This document shows, piece by piece, positions 1 to 8,886 of a DNA stretch of 64,000 nucleotides. Every line of letters begins with the position of its first letter. The stretch's first letter is position 1. The DNA comes from Bryobacteraceae bacterium (lineage in GTDB: Bacteria; Acidobacteriota; Terriglobia; Bryobacterales; Bryobacteraceae). The stretch covers positions 1-64,000 of the forward strand of contig JABAQT010000069.1 of NCBI GenBank assembly GCA_019187195.1, given 5' to 3'. A program made the position numbers and the translations under genes. The notes beneath the pieces were generated by a model, which saw only the letters and a list, made by a program, of their open reading frames with translations, had not been told where the DNA came from and searched no databases.

Positions 1-441
1 CCGGTACGTGAGACCAAACAAATCACACTCCCACTTGATTCAGTGGGAATGCGTGACATCGAGGTGCGGCTGCTCGATCAGGGAGGGCGTGTCCAGGTCT
101 CCGTGCACTCTCCCGACCGTGAAATCAGGGGCACCCTGCGAGCAAACCTCGAAGAACTGATCGGCTCACTTGAAATTCATGGCATCCGGGCGGAGATGGC
201 CGGTGGGCGGGAGCCTTCGTCATCTTCGCCTTCCGATGCCGGAAGCGCCCGGGAGATGTGGCTGAAGGACGATTCGGGCTTATTGCAGGCAACTACCCGG
301 GACTTCGACGCATCCAGGCAGCAACAGCAACAGCAGCAGCGGACCCCATGGCTGCCGCAAACCGAGTCCAGGAAACCGGCTCCGCCGAGCGCGGACGCCT
401 GGCGACAAGTATTGGAGGCTTCATGGCAAACACCCTCATAG
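1..441 (+). CDS. fliK: Flagellar hook-length control protein FliK, C-terminal part (5' truncated by window edge)
   Basis: The frame is open from base 1, so only the last 146 codons are present. The visible segment has the FliK C-terminal pattern: a short 'ITLPLDSVGMRDIEVRL' strand, a 'GGRVQVSVHSPDREIRGTL' strand, then a helix (RANLEELIGSL) and 'HGIRAE'. In the family this domain interacts with FlhB to switch export from hook to filament substrates. The tail is low-complexity and contains a run of seven Gln codons near bases 318-338. The stop at 439-441 lies inside flgD, and flgE follows, which supports the assignment. The N-terminal ruler region is outside the window. Confidence 0.8.
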   Translation, partial: PVRETKQITLPLDSVGMRDIEVRLLDQGGRVQVSVHSPDREIRGTLRANLEELIGSLEIHGIRAEMAGGREPSSSSPSDAGSAREMWLKDDSGLLQATTRDFDASRQQQQQQQRTPWLPQTESRKPAPPSADAWRQVLEASWQTPS

Positions 442-716
442 GACCAGCGCAGTCCGGCAGCAACACCGGCGCGAACACGACTCCGGGCAAGACAATGGAT
501 TCCGGAGCCGCTACCAAGGATATGTTCCTCAGGCTCATGGTGGCGCAACTCAAGAATCAGAACCCTCTGAATCCCACGGATGGCACCGCCTATCTGCAGC
601 AACTGAGTCAGATCAGCGGGGTGGAGCAGATGATCGAGATGCGGCAGCAGTTGGAGGCAATCCACGGCATCCTCAGCGCGAATTCGAACCAACCGGCGGC
701 AGCGGGAGGCAAGTAG
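423..716 (+). CDS. flgD: FlgD-like hook capping/assembly scaffold protein, short form
   Basis: This 97-aa protein carries the conserved FlgD N-terminal signature: DMFLRLMVAQLKNQNPLNP, then 'YLQQLSQISGVEQM'. FlgD caps the growing hook. I chose ATG 423 because a strong GGAGG (414-418) precedes it; the same frame is open further upstream but only over fliK. It overlaps fliK by 19 bases, which suggests translational coupling. The protein stops soon after the conserved block and lacks the C-terminal FlgD-Ig/Tudor domains (usual length about 220 aa), so it is a minimal FlgD. The N-terminal region is the part regarded as essential in the family. Confidence 0.85.
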   Translation: MANTLIGPAQSGSNTGANTTPGKTMDSGAATKDMFLRLMVAQLKNQNPLNPTDGTAYLQQLSQISGVEQMIEMRQQLEAIHGILSANSNQPAAAGGK

Positions 717-743
717 CCGCTTCATCAGGAGATTCTAAGCAAC

Positions 744-1988
744 ATGTTTACATCCTTCTCGACAGCACTTTCCGCGCTTGGAGCTCTCTCCACCGCGGTA
801 GACGTAGTGGGAAACAACCTTGCCAACCTCAACACTCCGGGGTTCAAGACCAGTGTCGTGTCATTTCACGACCTGGTAACTCAGTCACTGGGCGCGGGCC
901 TTGGGGAGACCCAGGTGGGGTTTGGAGTGGGGCGCCCCGTTACCTTGCGGCAGTTTTCGCAGGGTGCTATCCAAAGCAGTTCCGGCCCACTGGATGCAGC
1001 TATTCAGGGCGATGGGTTCCTGGTGGTGCGGGACAAAGCGGGTGCTCTGCTATATACACGCGGAGGCAACCTGCAGGTGGACAAGTCGGGAAATCTGCTT
1101 ACGGCCACGAGCGAGCGCGTGCAGGGTTGGACAAGTGTTGGAGGTACTGTCGACACCAATCGCGCGGTCGGTGACATCGTGGTTCCGGTGGGCTCCTTGA
1201 AGGCGCCCACGCCATCCACGGAGTTCTCCTTTGACTTGAACCTCAATGCCGCGGGAACGGCAGGACCGCCGCCAGCGCAGTTTTCGACATCGATAGAAGT
1301 CTTCGACTCGCTCGGGACTAGCCACATTATCTCCGTGAACTTCACGAAGAACGCCACGGCGGGACAGTGGGACTATGCGATTTCGATTCCGGATGCCGAT
1401 GTCACAAGCCCCATCACGCCCGTTACGGGAACGCTCACGTTCGACAGCAGTGGAAAGCTGGCCGATCCGACATCCGCCGGCCCCCTTCCGGCGATCACCG
1501 TGACGGGTCTGGCGGACGGCGCTGCGGACATGACACTGACATGGAACCTGTTTGACGGAACCACGCCCCGGCTTTCCCAATATGCCCAACCCTCGGCGGT
1601 GTCAGCCAACGCACAGGACGGATCGCCGGCGGCGCAACTGATCCGCGTGGGGCTTGATGATGGGGGGCGCATTCTGGCGCAATACTCGGATGGACAGCAG
1701 ATCATGGTGGGGCAACTGGCTATGGCTGCCATTCGTAACCCGGAATCGCTGGTAGCGGTGGGAAACAACAACTATCAACTAAGCGCGAGAACCGCGCTGC
1801 CGGCCATCGGCACCGCCGGGACAGGCGGGCGCGGCACGATTCTCGGCGGGGCCATCGAATCGTCGACCGTGGACATCGCCCGCGAGTTCACCAACCTGAT
1901 CGTTCTGCAACGAGGCTACCAGGCAAACGCAAAAGTGGTGACCACGGTTGATGAACTGAGCCAGGAAACGATCAATCTCAAGAGGTAG
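744..1988 (+). CDS. flgE: Flagellar hook protein FlgE
   Basis: This 414-aa protein forms the flagellar hook. The N-terminus is the rod/hook signature (SALGALSTAVDVVGNNLANLNTPGFKTS), followed by the hook core 'GDGFLVV' and 'GNLQVDKSGNLLT' segments. The C-terminus is 'FTNLIVLQRGYQANAKVV' plus 'TVDELSQETINLKR', the helix that pairs with the N-terminal helix in axial proteins. AGGAGA at 727-732 precedes ATG 744. Its length is typical of FlgE rather than FlgG (about 260 aa) or FlgF. It follows flgD directly, the usual order. Confidence 0.93.
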   Translation: MFTSFSTALSALGALSTAVDVVGNNLANLNTPGFKTSVVSFHDLVTQSLGAGLGETQVGFGVGRPVTLRQFSQGAIQSSSGPLDAAIQGDGFLVVRDKAGALLYTRGGNLQVDKSGNLLTATSERVQGWTSVGGTVDTNRAVGDIVVPVGSLKAPTPSTEFSFDLNLNAAGTAGPPPAQFSTSIEVFDSLGTSHIISVNFTKNATAGQWDYAISIPDADVTSPITPVTGTLTFDSSGKLADPTSAGPLPAITVTGLADGAADMTLTWNLFDGTTPRLSQYAQPSAVSANAQDGSPAAQLIRVGLDDGGRILAQYSDGQQIMVGQLAMAAIRNPESLVAVGNNNYQLSARTALPAIGTAGTGGRGTILGGAIESSTVDIAREFTNLIVLQRGYQANAKVVTTVDELSQETINLKR

Positions 1989-2002
1989 TGAGGGAATAGG
2001 CC

Positions 2003-2263
2003 GTGATCCCTTTCGGGAACCCATTGGATGAGTTGGATCATTTCGCCGATATCACCCTCGATATCGTGGTGGAACTCGACAAGAAGGTGGTTGCGATGCG
2101 GCAGTTGCTTCAACTCGAAGCGGGCAGTGTGCTCAAACTCACACGATCGGCCGGGGAGAACATCGACATTCTGGTGGGCGGCGCACTGGTAGCTTTCGGT
2201 GAAATCGTGGTCATCGAGGACCAGATGGGCGTGCGAATCACGGACTTCAACACAGGAGAATAG
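2003..2263 (+). CDS. fliN: Flagellar motor switch protein FliN, short SpoA-domain form
   Basis: This 86-aa protein is essentially one SpoA (FliN/FliM C-terminal) domain: 'LDIVVELDKKVVAMRQLL' followed by 'LEAGSVLKLTRSAGENIDILV' and 'GEIVVIEDQMGVRITDF'. FliN forms the lower part of the cytoplasmic C-ring and docks export cargo. In most genomes motA/motB, fliL and fliM lie between flgE and fliN; here they are absent and fliN follows flgE by 14 bases. A second, longer SpoA gene lies at 9640-10512, so the ring may use two different FliN-type subunits. The start used is GTG 2003. Confidence 0.88.
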   Translation: MIPFGNPLDELDHFADITLDIVVELDKKVVAMRQLLQLEAGSVLKLTRSAGENIDILVGGALVAFGEIVVIEDQMGVRITDFNTGE

Positions 2264-2264
2264 C

Positions 2265-2573
2265 ATGGGCTGGTATGCGCAGGCCGGTGCGATTGCGCTG
2301 GTGATTGCTCTGGCGGCGGGCGCCAGGGCTTTGCTCGGCCGGGAGCGAGGGAGCGCCTTGCGCCTGATAGGCGGAGGCCGTGGAAGGGAAAAGGTGCTGG
2401 AGGTAATCGACAGGTTGCCTCTCTCGCCCCGGCATTCGCTCTACGCGGTCCGCCTGGCGGATCGGACGCTGATAGTGGCGGTGCATGGAGACCGCTGTTC
2501 CCTGCTGAAGACGATGCGAAGACCGGCTGTTGAAATCGCGGGGGAGCGCACCTCCCAGGCGGGTGTGAGGTAG
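2265..2573 (+). CDS. fliO: FliO-like flagellar biosynthesis membrane protein
   Basis: This small protein (102 aa from ATG 2265) has one N-terminal membrane helix (AGAIALVIALAAGARALL) and a short basic cytoplasmic domain with the FliO-type core 'KVLEVIDRLPLSPRHSLYAV' followed by 'RLADRTLIVAV'. FliO helps assemble the FliP ring of the export gate. The family is poorly conserved, so placement directly between fliN and fliP is an important part of the evidence. The frame is open further upstream but only inside fliN; ATG 2265 has AGGAGAA just before it. Confidence 0.82.
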   Translation: MGWYAQAGAIALVIALAAGARALLGRERGSALRLIGGGRGREKVLEVIDRLPLSPRHSLYAVRLADRTLIVAVHGDRCSLLKTMRRPAVEIAGERTSQAGVR

Positions 2574-2575
2574 GC

Positions 2576-3316
2576 ATGGGCGGTGTGGGGTTCCTTTGTT
2601 TCCTGATTGCCGGCGGGACGGCGTTGGCCTCGGGTCAGACCGGAAAGGCGCCCGGGTTCCTGGAGAAAGGCGGAGTCAATATTTCCGGTGTACCGATGCA
2701 GATCGTGCTATTACTCACGCTGCTCACCATTCTGCCGGCGGTATTCATGTCACTCACGCCTTTCTTGAGAATCACAGTGGTCTTACATTTCCTGAGGCAG
2801 GCATTGGGCACCCAGTCTACGCCGTCGAACCAGGTGCTCGCCGGACTCGCGCTCTTCCTGACGCTGCTGATCATGAATCCCGTCTTCAGCGAGGCCTATC
2901 GCAAGGGGTGGGAGCCGTTTGAGAAGGGAGAGATCCCGGCGGCGCAGGCCTGGGAGGAGGGGACCCGGCCGATTCAGACGTTTCTTCTAAGGTATTGCAG
3001 GGAAAAGGATATTCGTCTCTTCCTCGAGATCACGCATTCGCCCATGCCGGCGCGGCCCGCGGATGTCGAGTTGAAGATTCTGGTGCCGGCGTACATTCTG
3101 AGCGAGTTGCGGACCGGCTTTCAGATCGGCGCGGTGCTCTTTCTCCCGTTTCTGGTGATCGACATGGTGGTCGCGAGCGTGACGCTCTCCATCGGCATGG
3201 TGCAGCTTCCCCCGGTCATGTTGTCGGCACCGTTCAAGATCATGTTGTTCGTTCTTGTGGACGGATGGAACCTGGTGATCGGTTCGCTTGTGAAGAGTTT
3301 CTACGCGGGTGCGTGA
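2576..3316 (+). CDS. fliP: Flagellar export gate protein FliP
   Basis: This 246-aa membrane protein is FliP, a core subunit of the type III export gate (FliP5-FliQ4-FliR1). It has an N-terminal signal peptide ending near 'ALASGQ', then the conserved 'LLTLLTILPAVFMSLTPFLR' and 'FLRQALGTQSTPSNQVL' blocks. The C-terminal part contains 'YILSELRTGFQIGAVLFLPF', 'VIDMVVASVTLSIGMVQLPP' and 'LPFKIMLFVLVDGW'-like sequence. Length and motifs are standard. It starts 3 bases after fliO and is followed by fliQ within 10 bases. Confidence 0.96.
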   Translation: MGGVGFLCFLIAGGTALASGQTGKAPGFLEKGGVNISGVPMQIVLLLTLLTILPAVFMSLTPFLRITVVLHFLRQALGTQSTPSNQVLAGLALFLTLLIMNPVFSEAYRKGWEPFEKGEIPAAQAWEEGTRPIQTFLLRYCREKDIRLFLEITHSPMPARPADVELKILVPAYILSELRTGFQIGAVLFLPFLVIDMVVASVTLSIGMVQLPPVMLSAPFKIMLFVLVDGWNLVIGSLVKSFYAGA

Positions 3317-3325
3317 GGTGATGGC

Positions 3326-3595
3326 ATGAATGCGGAACAGGTTGCGGATCTGATACGGCAGACCTTCTGGACTACCTTCTGGCTGGGGCTGCCGCTGCTT
3401 GCCCTGGGTTTCGTGGCGGGCATTCTCGTGAGTCTGATACAGATTGTCACTTCGATTCAGGACTCGAGCTTCGGCGCGGCTCCGCGCCTGCTGGCATTTC
3501 TCGCCGCTCTGGTCATCTTCCTGCCATGGATGCTCGAGCGGCTGGTGGGCTACACGACGGCGCTGTTTGGAGATTTCAGCCGCTATGCACGGTAA
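3326..3595 (+). CDS. fliQ: Flagellar export gate protein FliQ
   Basis: This 89-aa protein has two membrane helices and the FliQ signature: an N-terminal 'VADLIRQTFWTTFWLGLPLL', then 'GILVSLIQIVTSIQDSSFG' and a second helix 'LLAFLAALVIFLPWMLERL'. FliQ packs around the FliP/FliR complex at the base of the rod. Length matches the family (about 90 aa). Its last 11 bases overlap the start of fliR, consistent with coupled translation. Confidence 0.95.
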   Translation: MNAEQVADLIRQTFWTTFWLGLPLLALGFVAGILVSLIQIVTSIQDSSFGAAPRLLAFLAALVIFLPWMLERLVGYTTALFGDFSRYAR

Positions 3596-4343
3596 CGACG
3601 CGCTGACGGCCCTATTGTGGAGCTTCGTCCTGGTATTGGCCAGAGTATCCGGAGTAGTGGCTCTCGTTCCCGTGCCGGGATGGCGTAAGGGGCCCGATGC
3701 GGCGCGGATTGCATGCTCCCTGGGCCTGACAGCGGCTCTGTTCCCGGTCTGGCCAGCGCCGCCGAGCGTGAATCCCGGCATTGGCGAGTTTGCCGGATGG
3801 ATCCTTTCAGAATGCTTCTTCGGACTAGTACTGGGAGTTGGGGTGGGGTTCGTGATGGAAGGATTCACGCTTGCCATGCAGGTGCTCGGGTTGCAGGCCG
3901 GCTACGCTTATGCGACGACGATCGATCCGTCAAGCGATGCCGACTCGAGCGTTCTGCAGGTGATCGCTCAGCTTGCCTCGAGCCTGTTGTTCTTCAGTTT
4001 TCGTCTGGACGCGGAGCTGGTGCGCTCGCTTGCCGCGAGCTTTGAAAAACATCCGGCGGGTGTCTGGATGGGAGATTGGGGCCAGGCAAAGTCGCTGCTC
4101 GCGCTGGGAGCAGACATGTGGAAGACGGCGTTCCGTCTCGCCCTGCCGGTCCTGGCGCTGTTGGTGATGCTCGATGTCTGCCTTGCCCTTCTCGGGCGGG
4201 TCCAGGCTCAGTTGCAATTGCTCACCCTGGCCTTTCCGGCAAAGATGCTGGTGACACTGGTCACTCTGGCCGCGCTCGCCGGGACTCTCCCCGCCGTATT
4301 CCGCCAACAAACAGAGGGGGTGGTTTTTCTTTGGGCGAAGTAA
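3585..4343 (+). CDS. fliR: Flagellar export gate protein FliR
   Basis: This 252-aa protein (from ATG 3585) is polytopic and has the FliR pattern 'LVLARVSGVVALVPVPGWR' near the N-terminus, 'ECFFGLVLGVGVGFVMEGF' in the middle and 'LQAGYAYATTIDPSSDADS' with following 'VLQVIAQLASSLLFFSF'. FliR completes the FliPQR gate. The frame is open further upstream inside fliQ, but ATG 3585 gives the family-typical length and overlaps the fliQ stop by 11 bases. FlhB follows after 18 bases. Confidence 0.95.
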   Translation: MHGNDALTALLWSFVLVLARVSGVVALVPVPGWRKGPDAARIACSLGLTAALFPVWPAPPSVNPGIGEFAGWILSECFFGLVLGVGVGFVMEGFTLAMQVLGLQAGYAYATTIDPSSDADSSVLQVIAQLASSLLFFSFRLDAELVRSLAASFEKHPAGVWMGDWGQAKSLLALGADMWKTAFRLALPVLALLVMLDVCLALLGRVQAQLQLLTLAFPAKMLVTLVTLAALAGTLPAVFRQQTEGVVFLWAK

Positions 4344-4361
4344 GTTTCATGGAGGCAGGAA

Positions 4362-5429
4362 GTGGCGGACTCATCCCAGCGTACGGAGCAGCCGACTCCA
4401 CGAAGGCTCGAGAAGGCGCGGAAGGAAGGGCAGTTTCCGGCAAGCCGCGAGTTTGTCGGGAGCATTACGTTACTGACATTTGTCTGGCTGGCGCATTCCC
4501 AGGCTACAAATGCATTATCCGCGTCACGAAAGTTCATGAAGGGGATGCTGGAGCAGGCTTTTGTGGCCGAATTGACGCCCCTGACGGTTGTGCACTGGCT
4601 TGGCCGGACCGGTTGGGGATACCTGGGAATGCTCTGCGCCGCCGGGCTCGGACTTTCGGCTCTATTCGCCGGCGTTCACCTGCTCACCACCGGTTTCGGT
4701 TTTTCGGGGAAGAAACTGGCGCCGGACTTCAGCCGGCTCAACCCGATGGCGCGGCTCGGACAGATGCTCTCACAAAACCTCTCCGCCTGCGCGCAAGCGC
4801 TGCTTCTGCTGCCGGCCTTCGGGTGGATCGTCTGGCGGCTGGCGAAGTCGAATTGGGCGACCTATCTCCAACTGCCGCGCATGCCGCTGGAGCAGGGATT
4901 GGGAAGAGTGGGGGAGTCGCTGGGGGACTTGCTGTGGAAGGCGTCGATGCTCTTTTTTGTATTTGGGGCGGTGGACTTGTTCCGGCAAAGACGCCGGTGG
5001 ATGGGTCAGTTGAGGATGTCGAAACAGGAGATTCGCGAGGAGCAGAAGGAAGTGGAGGGGAATCCTCTGATTCGCATGCGCATCCGGCGGTTGCAAAGGG
5101 AGGCGTCGCGGCGCCGCATGATGCAACAGGTGCCCAAGGCGACGGCCGTGATCGTCAATCCAACCCACTACGCGGTAGCGATCCGGTATCAGTTGAGCGC
5201 GTCGGGCGCTCCGAAAGTAGTGGCGAAGGGGAAGAACTGGCTCGCGCTGAGAATCAGGGAAGTGGCTGTCCGGAACCAGGTTCCGGTGGTGGAGAACGCG
5301 CCCCTGGCGCGGTCATTGTATGGTTCGGTGGAGGTGGGGCAGGAGATCCCCGCGCATCTCTACCAGGCGGTGGCGGAGGTGCTCGCATACATCTACCGGC
5401 TGATGCGCGGCAATCTGCCCGGACAGTAG
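4362..5429 (+). CDS. flhB: Flagellar export substrate-specificity switch protein FlhB
   Basis: This 355-aa protein starts at GTG 4362 with the FlhB N-terminus 'EQPTPRRLEKARKEGQFPAS'. Four membrane helices follow, then the cytoplasmic domain. The autocleavage motif NPTH is intact at residues 266-269 ('VIVNPTHYAVAIRY'), so normal Asn-Pro cleavage and hook-to-filament switching are expected together with FliK. 'VPVVENAPLARSLYGSVEVG' near the C-terminus is also family-typical. Its place between fliR and flhA is canonical. Confidence 0.96.
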   Translation: MADSSQRTEQPTPRRLEKARKEGQFPASREFVGSITLLTFVWLAHSQATNALSASRKFMKGMLEQAFVAELTPLTVVHWLGRTGWGYLGMLCAAGLGLSALFAGVHLLTTGFGFSGKKLAPDFSRLNPMARLGQMLSQNLSACAQALLLLPAFGWIVWRLAKSNWATYLQLPRMPLEQGLGRVGESLGDLLWKASMLFFVFGAVDLFRQRRRWMGQLRMSKQEIREEQKEVEGNPLIRMRIRRLQREASRRRMMQQVPKATAVIVNPTHYAVAIRYQLSASGAPKVVAKGKNWLALRIREVAVRNQVPVVENAPLARSLYGSVEVGQEIPAHLYQAVAEVLAYIYRLMRGNLPGQ

Positions 5430-5468
5430 ACGGGCCGAACGCAAGGATGACGCCGGAAAGGACCGGGC

Positions 5469-7628
5469 ATGGCTGCTAGCGCACCCATCCCGTCGGTCTC
5501 CGCGGCCCGGATTCCGGCCGAGCGGCCCCATGCGGCGGGGGGAAAGAACGCTCCGCGGTTCAAGGCGGGAAGCTTTGCGAGCGCCATCGGCATGAGCTTT
5601 CGCTCAGCTCCGTGGAAGGAGATGAGCGTTCCGCTGGCCGTGTTGGGAATCCTGCTGGCGATGATCACGCCGATGCCGTCGCTGCTGCTGGATCTTCTTA
5701 TCAGCGCGAACATCACGATGTCGGTGATTATCCTGCTGGTGGCAATGCACATTCTCCGTCCGGTGGAGTTCAGCATTTTCCCCACCACGCTGCTGCTTAT
5801 GACGCTGTTTCGGCTGGCGCTCAACGTATCGAGCGCGAGGCTGATCCTGCTTGACGGCAACAGTGGAACGTCGGCGGCTGGCGAGGTGATTGAAGCATTC
5901 GGCCAGTTTGTCGTGGGCGGCAACTACATCATCGGAGCGGTGATATTTCTCGTCCTGATCGCCATTCAATACGTGGTGATCAACCACGGCGCGGTGCGCA
6001 TTTCGGAAGTAACGGCACGGTTCACGCTGGACGCGCTTCCGGGAAAACAAATGTCCATCGATTCGGATCTCAATGCGGGGTTGATCGATGAAGCGGAAGC
6101 ACGCGCCCGCCGGAAGCAGCTTGCGGCTGAGGCGGAGTTCTACGGGGCCATGGACGGGGCGTCACGGTTTACTCAAAGAGACGCCGTGGCAAGCATTCTG
6201 ATCACGGCTATCAATATCTTTGCGGGGATCCTGATAGGAATTCTGCAACATGGGATGGACATTGCACGCGCGCTCGAAACTTACACGGTACTTACGATCG
6301 GGGATGGTCTGGTGACTGTTATTCCCGCCCTCATGATATCCATTTCGGGGGGAATGATTGTAACCAGGGCGAGTTCGGAAAAGGGTCTGGAAGCCGATGT
6401 GCGGCAACAGTTGTTCAGCCAGTCTCAACCCCTGCTGCTCGCTTCGGGGGTGCTCGTGGCGATGGCCATGTTTCCCGGGCTGCCAAAGATTCCTTTTCTG
6501 GCGATTGGAGGAGGGCTGGGATATGCGGCGATGCGGATACGCCGGGAAGAAGCGGCGTCGAGAAGAGAAGCGGCTCCGCCGGCGGCGCCCCAGCCCAAGG
6601 AGAACATTGAATCCCTGCTGCGGGTGGACCTGCTGGCGGTGGAGGTGGGGCTGGGGCTGGTGCGGCTCGTCGAAGGGGGCCAGAACTCGCCGCTCCTGCG
6701 AAGGATTGGCGCGATCCGCCGCCAGATGGCGCAGGAGATGGGCTACGTGCTGCCCGCCGTCCGGGTGACGGACAATCTTTCGCTGCGGGCTTCGGAATAC
6801 GTGATCTTACTGAAGGGCGTGGAGATCGCGCGCTTCGATCTGCCGCCGGGGCACGAACTGGCAATTGCCGGAGCGCGGGTTACAGCAAAGATGAACGGGA
6901 TACCGGCCAAGGAGCCGGCTTTCGGCATGGCCGCCATCTGGATCCCATCGGCCAAGGCCGAGGAAGCGCGACATGCGGGATACACGGTTGTGGACGCCGT
7001 GAGCGTGCTGGGGACGCACCTGGCGGAGATGGTGCGGCGCCACGCGCACGAACTGTTCTCGCGGCAGGACGCCAAGAAGGCACTGGACCGGGTAATGGAG
7101 GAGAATCCGAAGCTGGTCGAGGATCTGGTTCCGAAGCTGCTGCCGCTTGCAACGGTACAGAAGGTGCTGCAGAATCTCCTGCGGGAGCGGGTGTCGATTC
7201 GGGACGCCGGTTCCATTCTGGAAGCGCTCGGCGAATCGGCGGGCATCACAAAGAATCCGGTGGTGCTGACGGAATTCGTGCGGCAGGCGATACGGCGCGT
7301 GGTGGCGAAACCGTATCTCAACCCGGCCGGCGACTTACCGGCGTATTTTCTTGATCCTGCGGCCGAGCGGAACCTGGAGAGCGCGGTTGAGCACGGAGAG
7401 AATACATCGCACCTGAATCTTCCACCGCAAAGGGTACGAGAGTTGCTGGAACGGATCAGCAGGAGTTTGGGAGCGGTGGATACGCCAACGGTGCTGCTTA
7501 CAGGTTCGGGCTGCCGGTATTTCCTGCGGCAAATAACAGAAAGCGCGCAGCCGAATCTGGTCGTGCTGGCGCATAACGAGATTCCGACGGGTGTACGGGT
7601 GATTTCTCTTGGTTCGATCGGCGGATAA
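5469..7628 (+). CDS. flhA: Flagellar export apparatus protein FlhA
   Basis: This 719-aa protein is FlhA, which forms the nonameric export ring and binds chaperone-cargo complexes. Residues about 45-330 hold multiple membrane helices and the conserved FHIPEP-type loop, seen as 'RISEVTARFTLDALPGKQMS' followed by 'IDSDLNAGLIDEAEARARR'. The C-terminal cytoplasmic domain has 'DAVSVLGTHLAEMVRRHAHE' and 'LLRERVSIRDAGSILEALG'. The first 45 residues are a somewhat long, Ala/Pro-rich extension. GGAAAGG shortly before ATG 5469 serves as ribosome site. FlhF follows after 12 bases. Confidence 0.97.
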   Translation: MAASAPIPSVSAARIPAERPHAAGGKNAPRFKAGSFASAIGMSFRSAPWKEMSVPLAVLGILLAMITPMPSLLLDLLISANITMSVIILLVAMHILRPVEFSIFPTTLLLMTLFRLALNVSSARLILLDGNSGTSAAGEVIEAFGQFVVGGNYIIGAVIFLVLIAIQYVVINHGAVRISEVTARFTLDALPGKQMSIDSDLNAGLIDEAEARARRKQLAAEAEFYGAMDGASRFTQRDAVASILITAINIFAGILIGILQHGMDIARALETYTVLTIGDGLVTVIPALMISISGGMIVTRASSEKGLEADVRQQLFSQSQPLLLASGVLVAMAMFPGLPKIPFLAIGGGLGYAAMRIRREEAASRREAAPPAAPQPKENIESLLRVDLLAVEVGLGLVRLVEGGQNSPLLRRIGAIRRQMAQEMGYVLPAVRVTDNLSLRASEYVILLKGVEIARFDLPPGHELAIAGARVTAKMNGIPAKEPAFGMAAIWIPSAKAEEARHAGYTVVDAVSVLGTHLAEMVRRHAHELFSRQDAKKALDRVMEENPKLVEDLVPKLLPLATVQKVLQNLLRERVSIRDAGSILEALGESAGITKNPVVLTEFVRQAIRRVVAKPYLNPAGDLPAYFLDPAAERNLESAVEHGENTSHLNLPPQRVRELLERISRSLGAVDTPTVLLTGSGCRYFLRQITESAQPNLVVLAHNEIPTGVRVISLGSIGG

Positions 7629-7640
7629 AAGGAGGAAGGA

Positions 7641-8849
7641 ATGCGGCTGAAGTCCTATTTCGCTGCCAGCGTGGAGGCAGCAATCGAGCAGGCCAGACAG
7701 GAACTCGGTGACGAGGCGATGCTGGTGGATTCGCGGGCCACATCCCGCACGACAAGACATCTGGGGGCATGCGAAGTGGTGTTTGCGCTCGAGGAACCGA
7801 AGGCGGGTACGAAGACACCGGGCAAAGGCGAGATGGTTGCCTGCCAACCGGGACCGAAGCCTCCCGATGCGAACAGGCTGCTTGGAGATCTGAGTGAACT
7901 TCGCCGGGAAATGGAGCGCATGAGTGAGGCCGTTGCGCGATCGGGGGCGCTCTCGGCGGGCGCCGGCGGGTTGCTGGCCGACGCCGAGCTTGCACGCGTG
8001 TACACATCGCTGCTCTCCGAGGATGTGGCTCCGGAGGTGGCGCAGGAGTTGCTCGCAGGCTGTTCCAAGAAACCGGTCCGGGATGATGTGGGACGTATCG
8101 TAGCCACGCGCCTGGCCGGTTCGCTCCGGGAACAGATGGAGAGGCAGCTGTCGATTCAGCCGGAACTCGGAAACGCAGGGCGGATCTCGCGCAACTTCGC
8201 GGGGAAGGCGGTTGCACTGGTCGGCCCGCCTGGGGCGGGAAAGACAACGGCGCTGGTGAAACTCGCGGTGCAGTATGGCTTACGCAGCAGGAAACCGATG
8301 CAGATACTTTCGCTCGACAGCTACCGGATAGGGGCCGCCGGGCAACTGCGGCACTATGCGGGGATTCTGGGAGTGGGATTTCAGACAGTAGAGTCACCGG
8401 GTATGCTTTCACAGTGCCTGGCAGAAAACCGGCACAAGGAATGGATTTTCATAGACACTCCGGGACTAAGCAAGAGTGATGCGGATGTAATACAAGAGTT
8501 GGCGCTTGTATTGGATCGACATAGAGAAATAGACGTTCACTTAGTCCTATCGGCGGCGGTAAAATTCTCCGATCTTAGGGCTGCGGCTGAACGGTTCGAG
8601 GCAATGAGGCCGGCAAAGCTCCTCTTCGCCCACATGGATGAGACAGATACCTTCGGAGGCGTATTCAGCATTGCCGCGCAGAGCAAGAGGCCCGTGTCTT
8701 TCCTTTGCGGGGGACAAAGGATTCCGGAGGATCTGGAGCCGGCCAGCGTGGAGGGAATCCTGTCACGGATTCCCGTGGGGGCGCGAAAACGCGAGCCGCT
8801 AAAGTCGAATCCGTTTGCGCTGGCCGGAAGCGCGGCCGCCGGTCTCTAA
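7641..8849 (+). CDS. flhF: Flagellar biosynthesis SRP-like GTPase FlhF
   Basis: This 402-aa protein has a short N-terminal B domain ('MRLKSYFAASVEAAIEQARQ') and a C-terminal SRP-type GTPase domain. The P-loop VGPPGAGKTT is at residues 194-203, 'ILSLDSYRIGAAGQLRHYA' follows as the G2-like region, DTPG (G3) is at 272-275, and a G4-like region follows 'LLFAHMDETDTFGGVFSIA'. FlhF sets flagellar position and number, normally together with the MinD-like FlhG. No flhG follows: the next gene is the sigma factor. Ribosome site AAAGGAGG before ATG 7641 is very strong. Confidence 0.95.
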   Translation: MRLKSYFAASVEAAIEQARQELGDEAMLVDSRATSRTTRHLGACEVVFALEEPKAGTKTPGKGEMVACQPGPKPPDANRLLGDLSELRREMERMSEAVARSGALSAGAGGLLADAELARVYTSLLSEDVAPEVAQELLAGCSKKPVRDDVGRIVATRLAGSLREQMERQLSIQPELGNAGRISRNFAGKAVALVGPPGAGKTTALVKLAVQYGLRSRKPMQILSLDSYRIGAAGQLRHYAGILGVGFQTVESPGMLSQCLAENRHKEWIFIDTPGLSKSDADVIQELALVLDRHREIDVHLVLSAAVKFSDLRAAAERFEAMRPAKLLFAHMDETDTFGGVFSIAAQSKRPVSFLCGGQRIPEDLEPASVEGILSRIPVGARKREPLKSNPFALAGSAAAGL

Positions 8850-8886
8850 TACCGGGAGTCTAAGGACAAGGAGAAGTCAGGGATTC

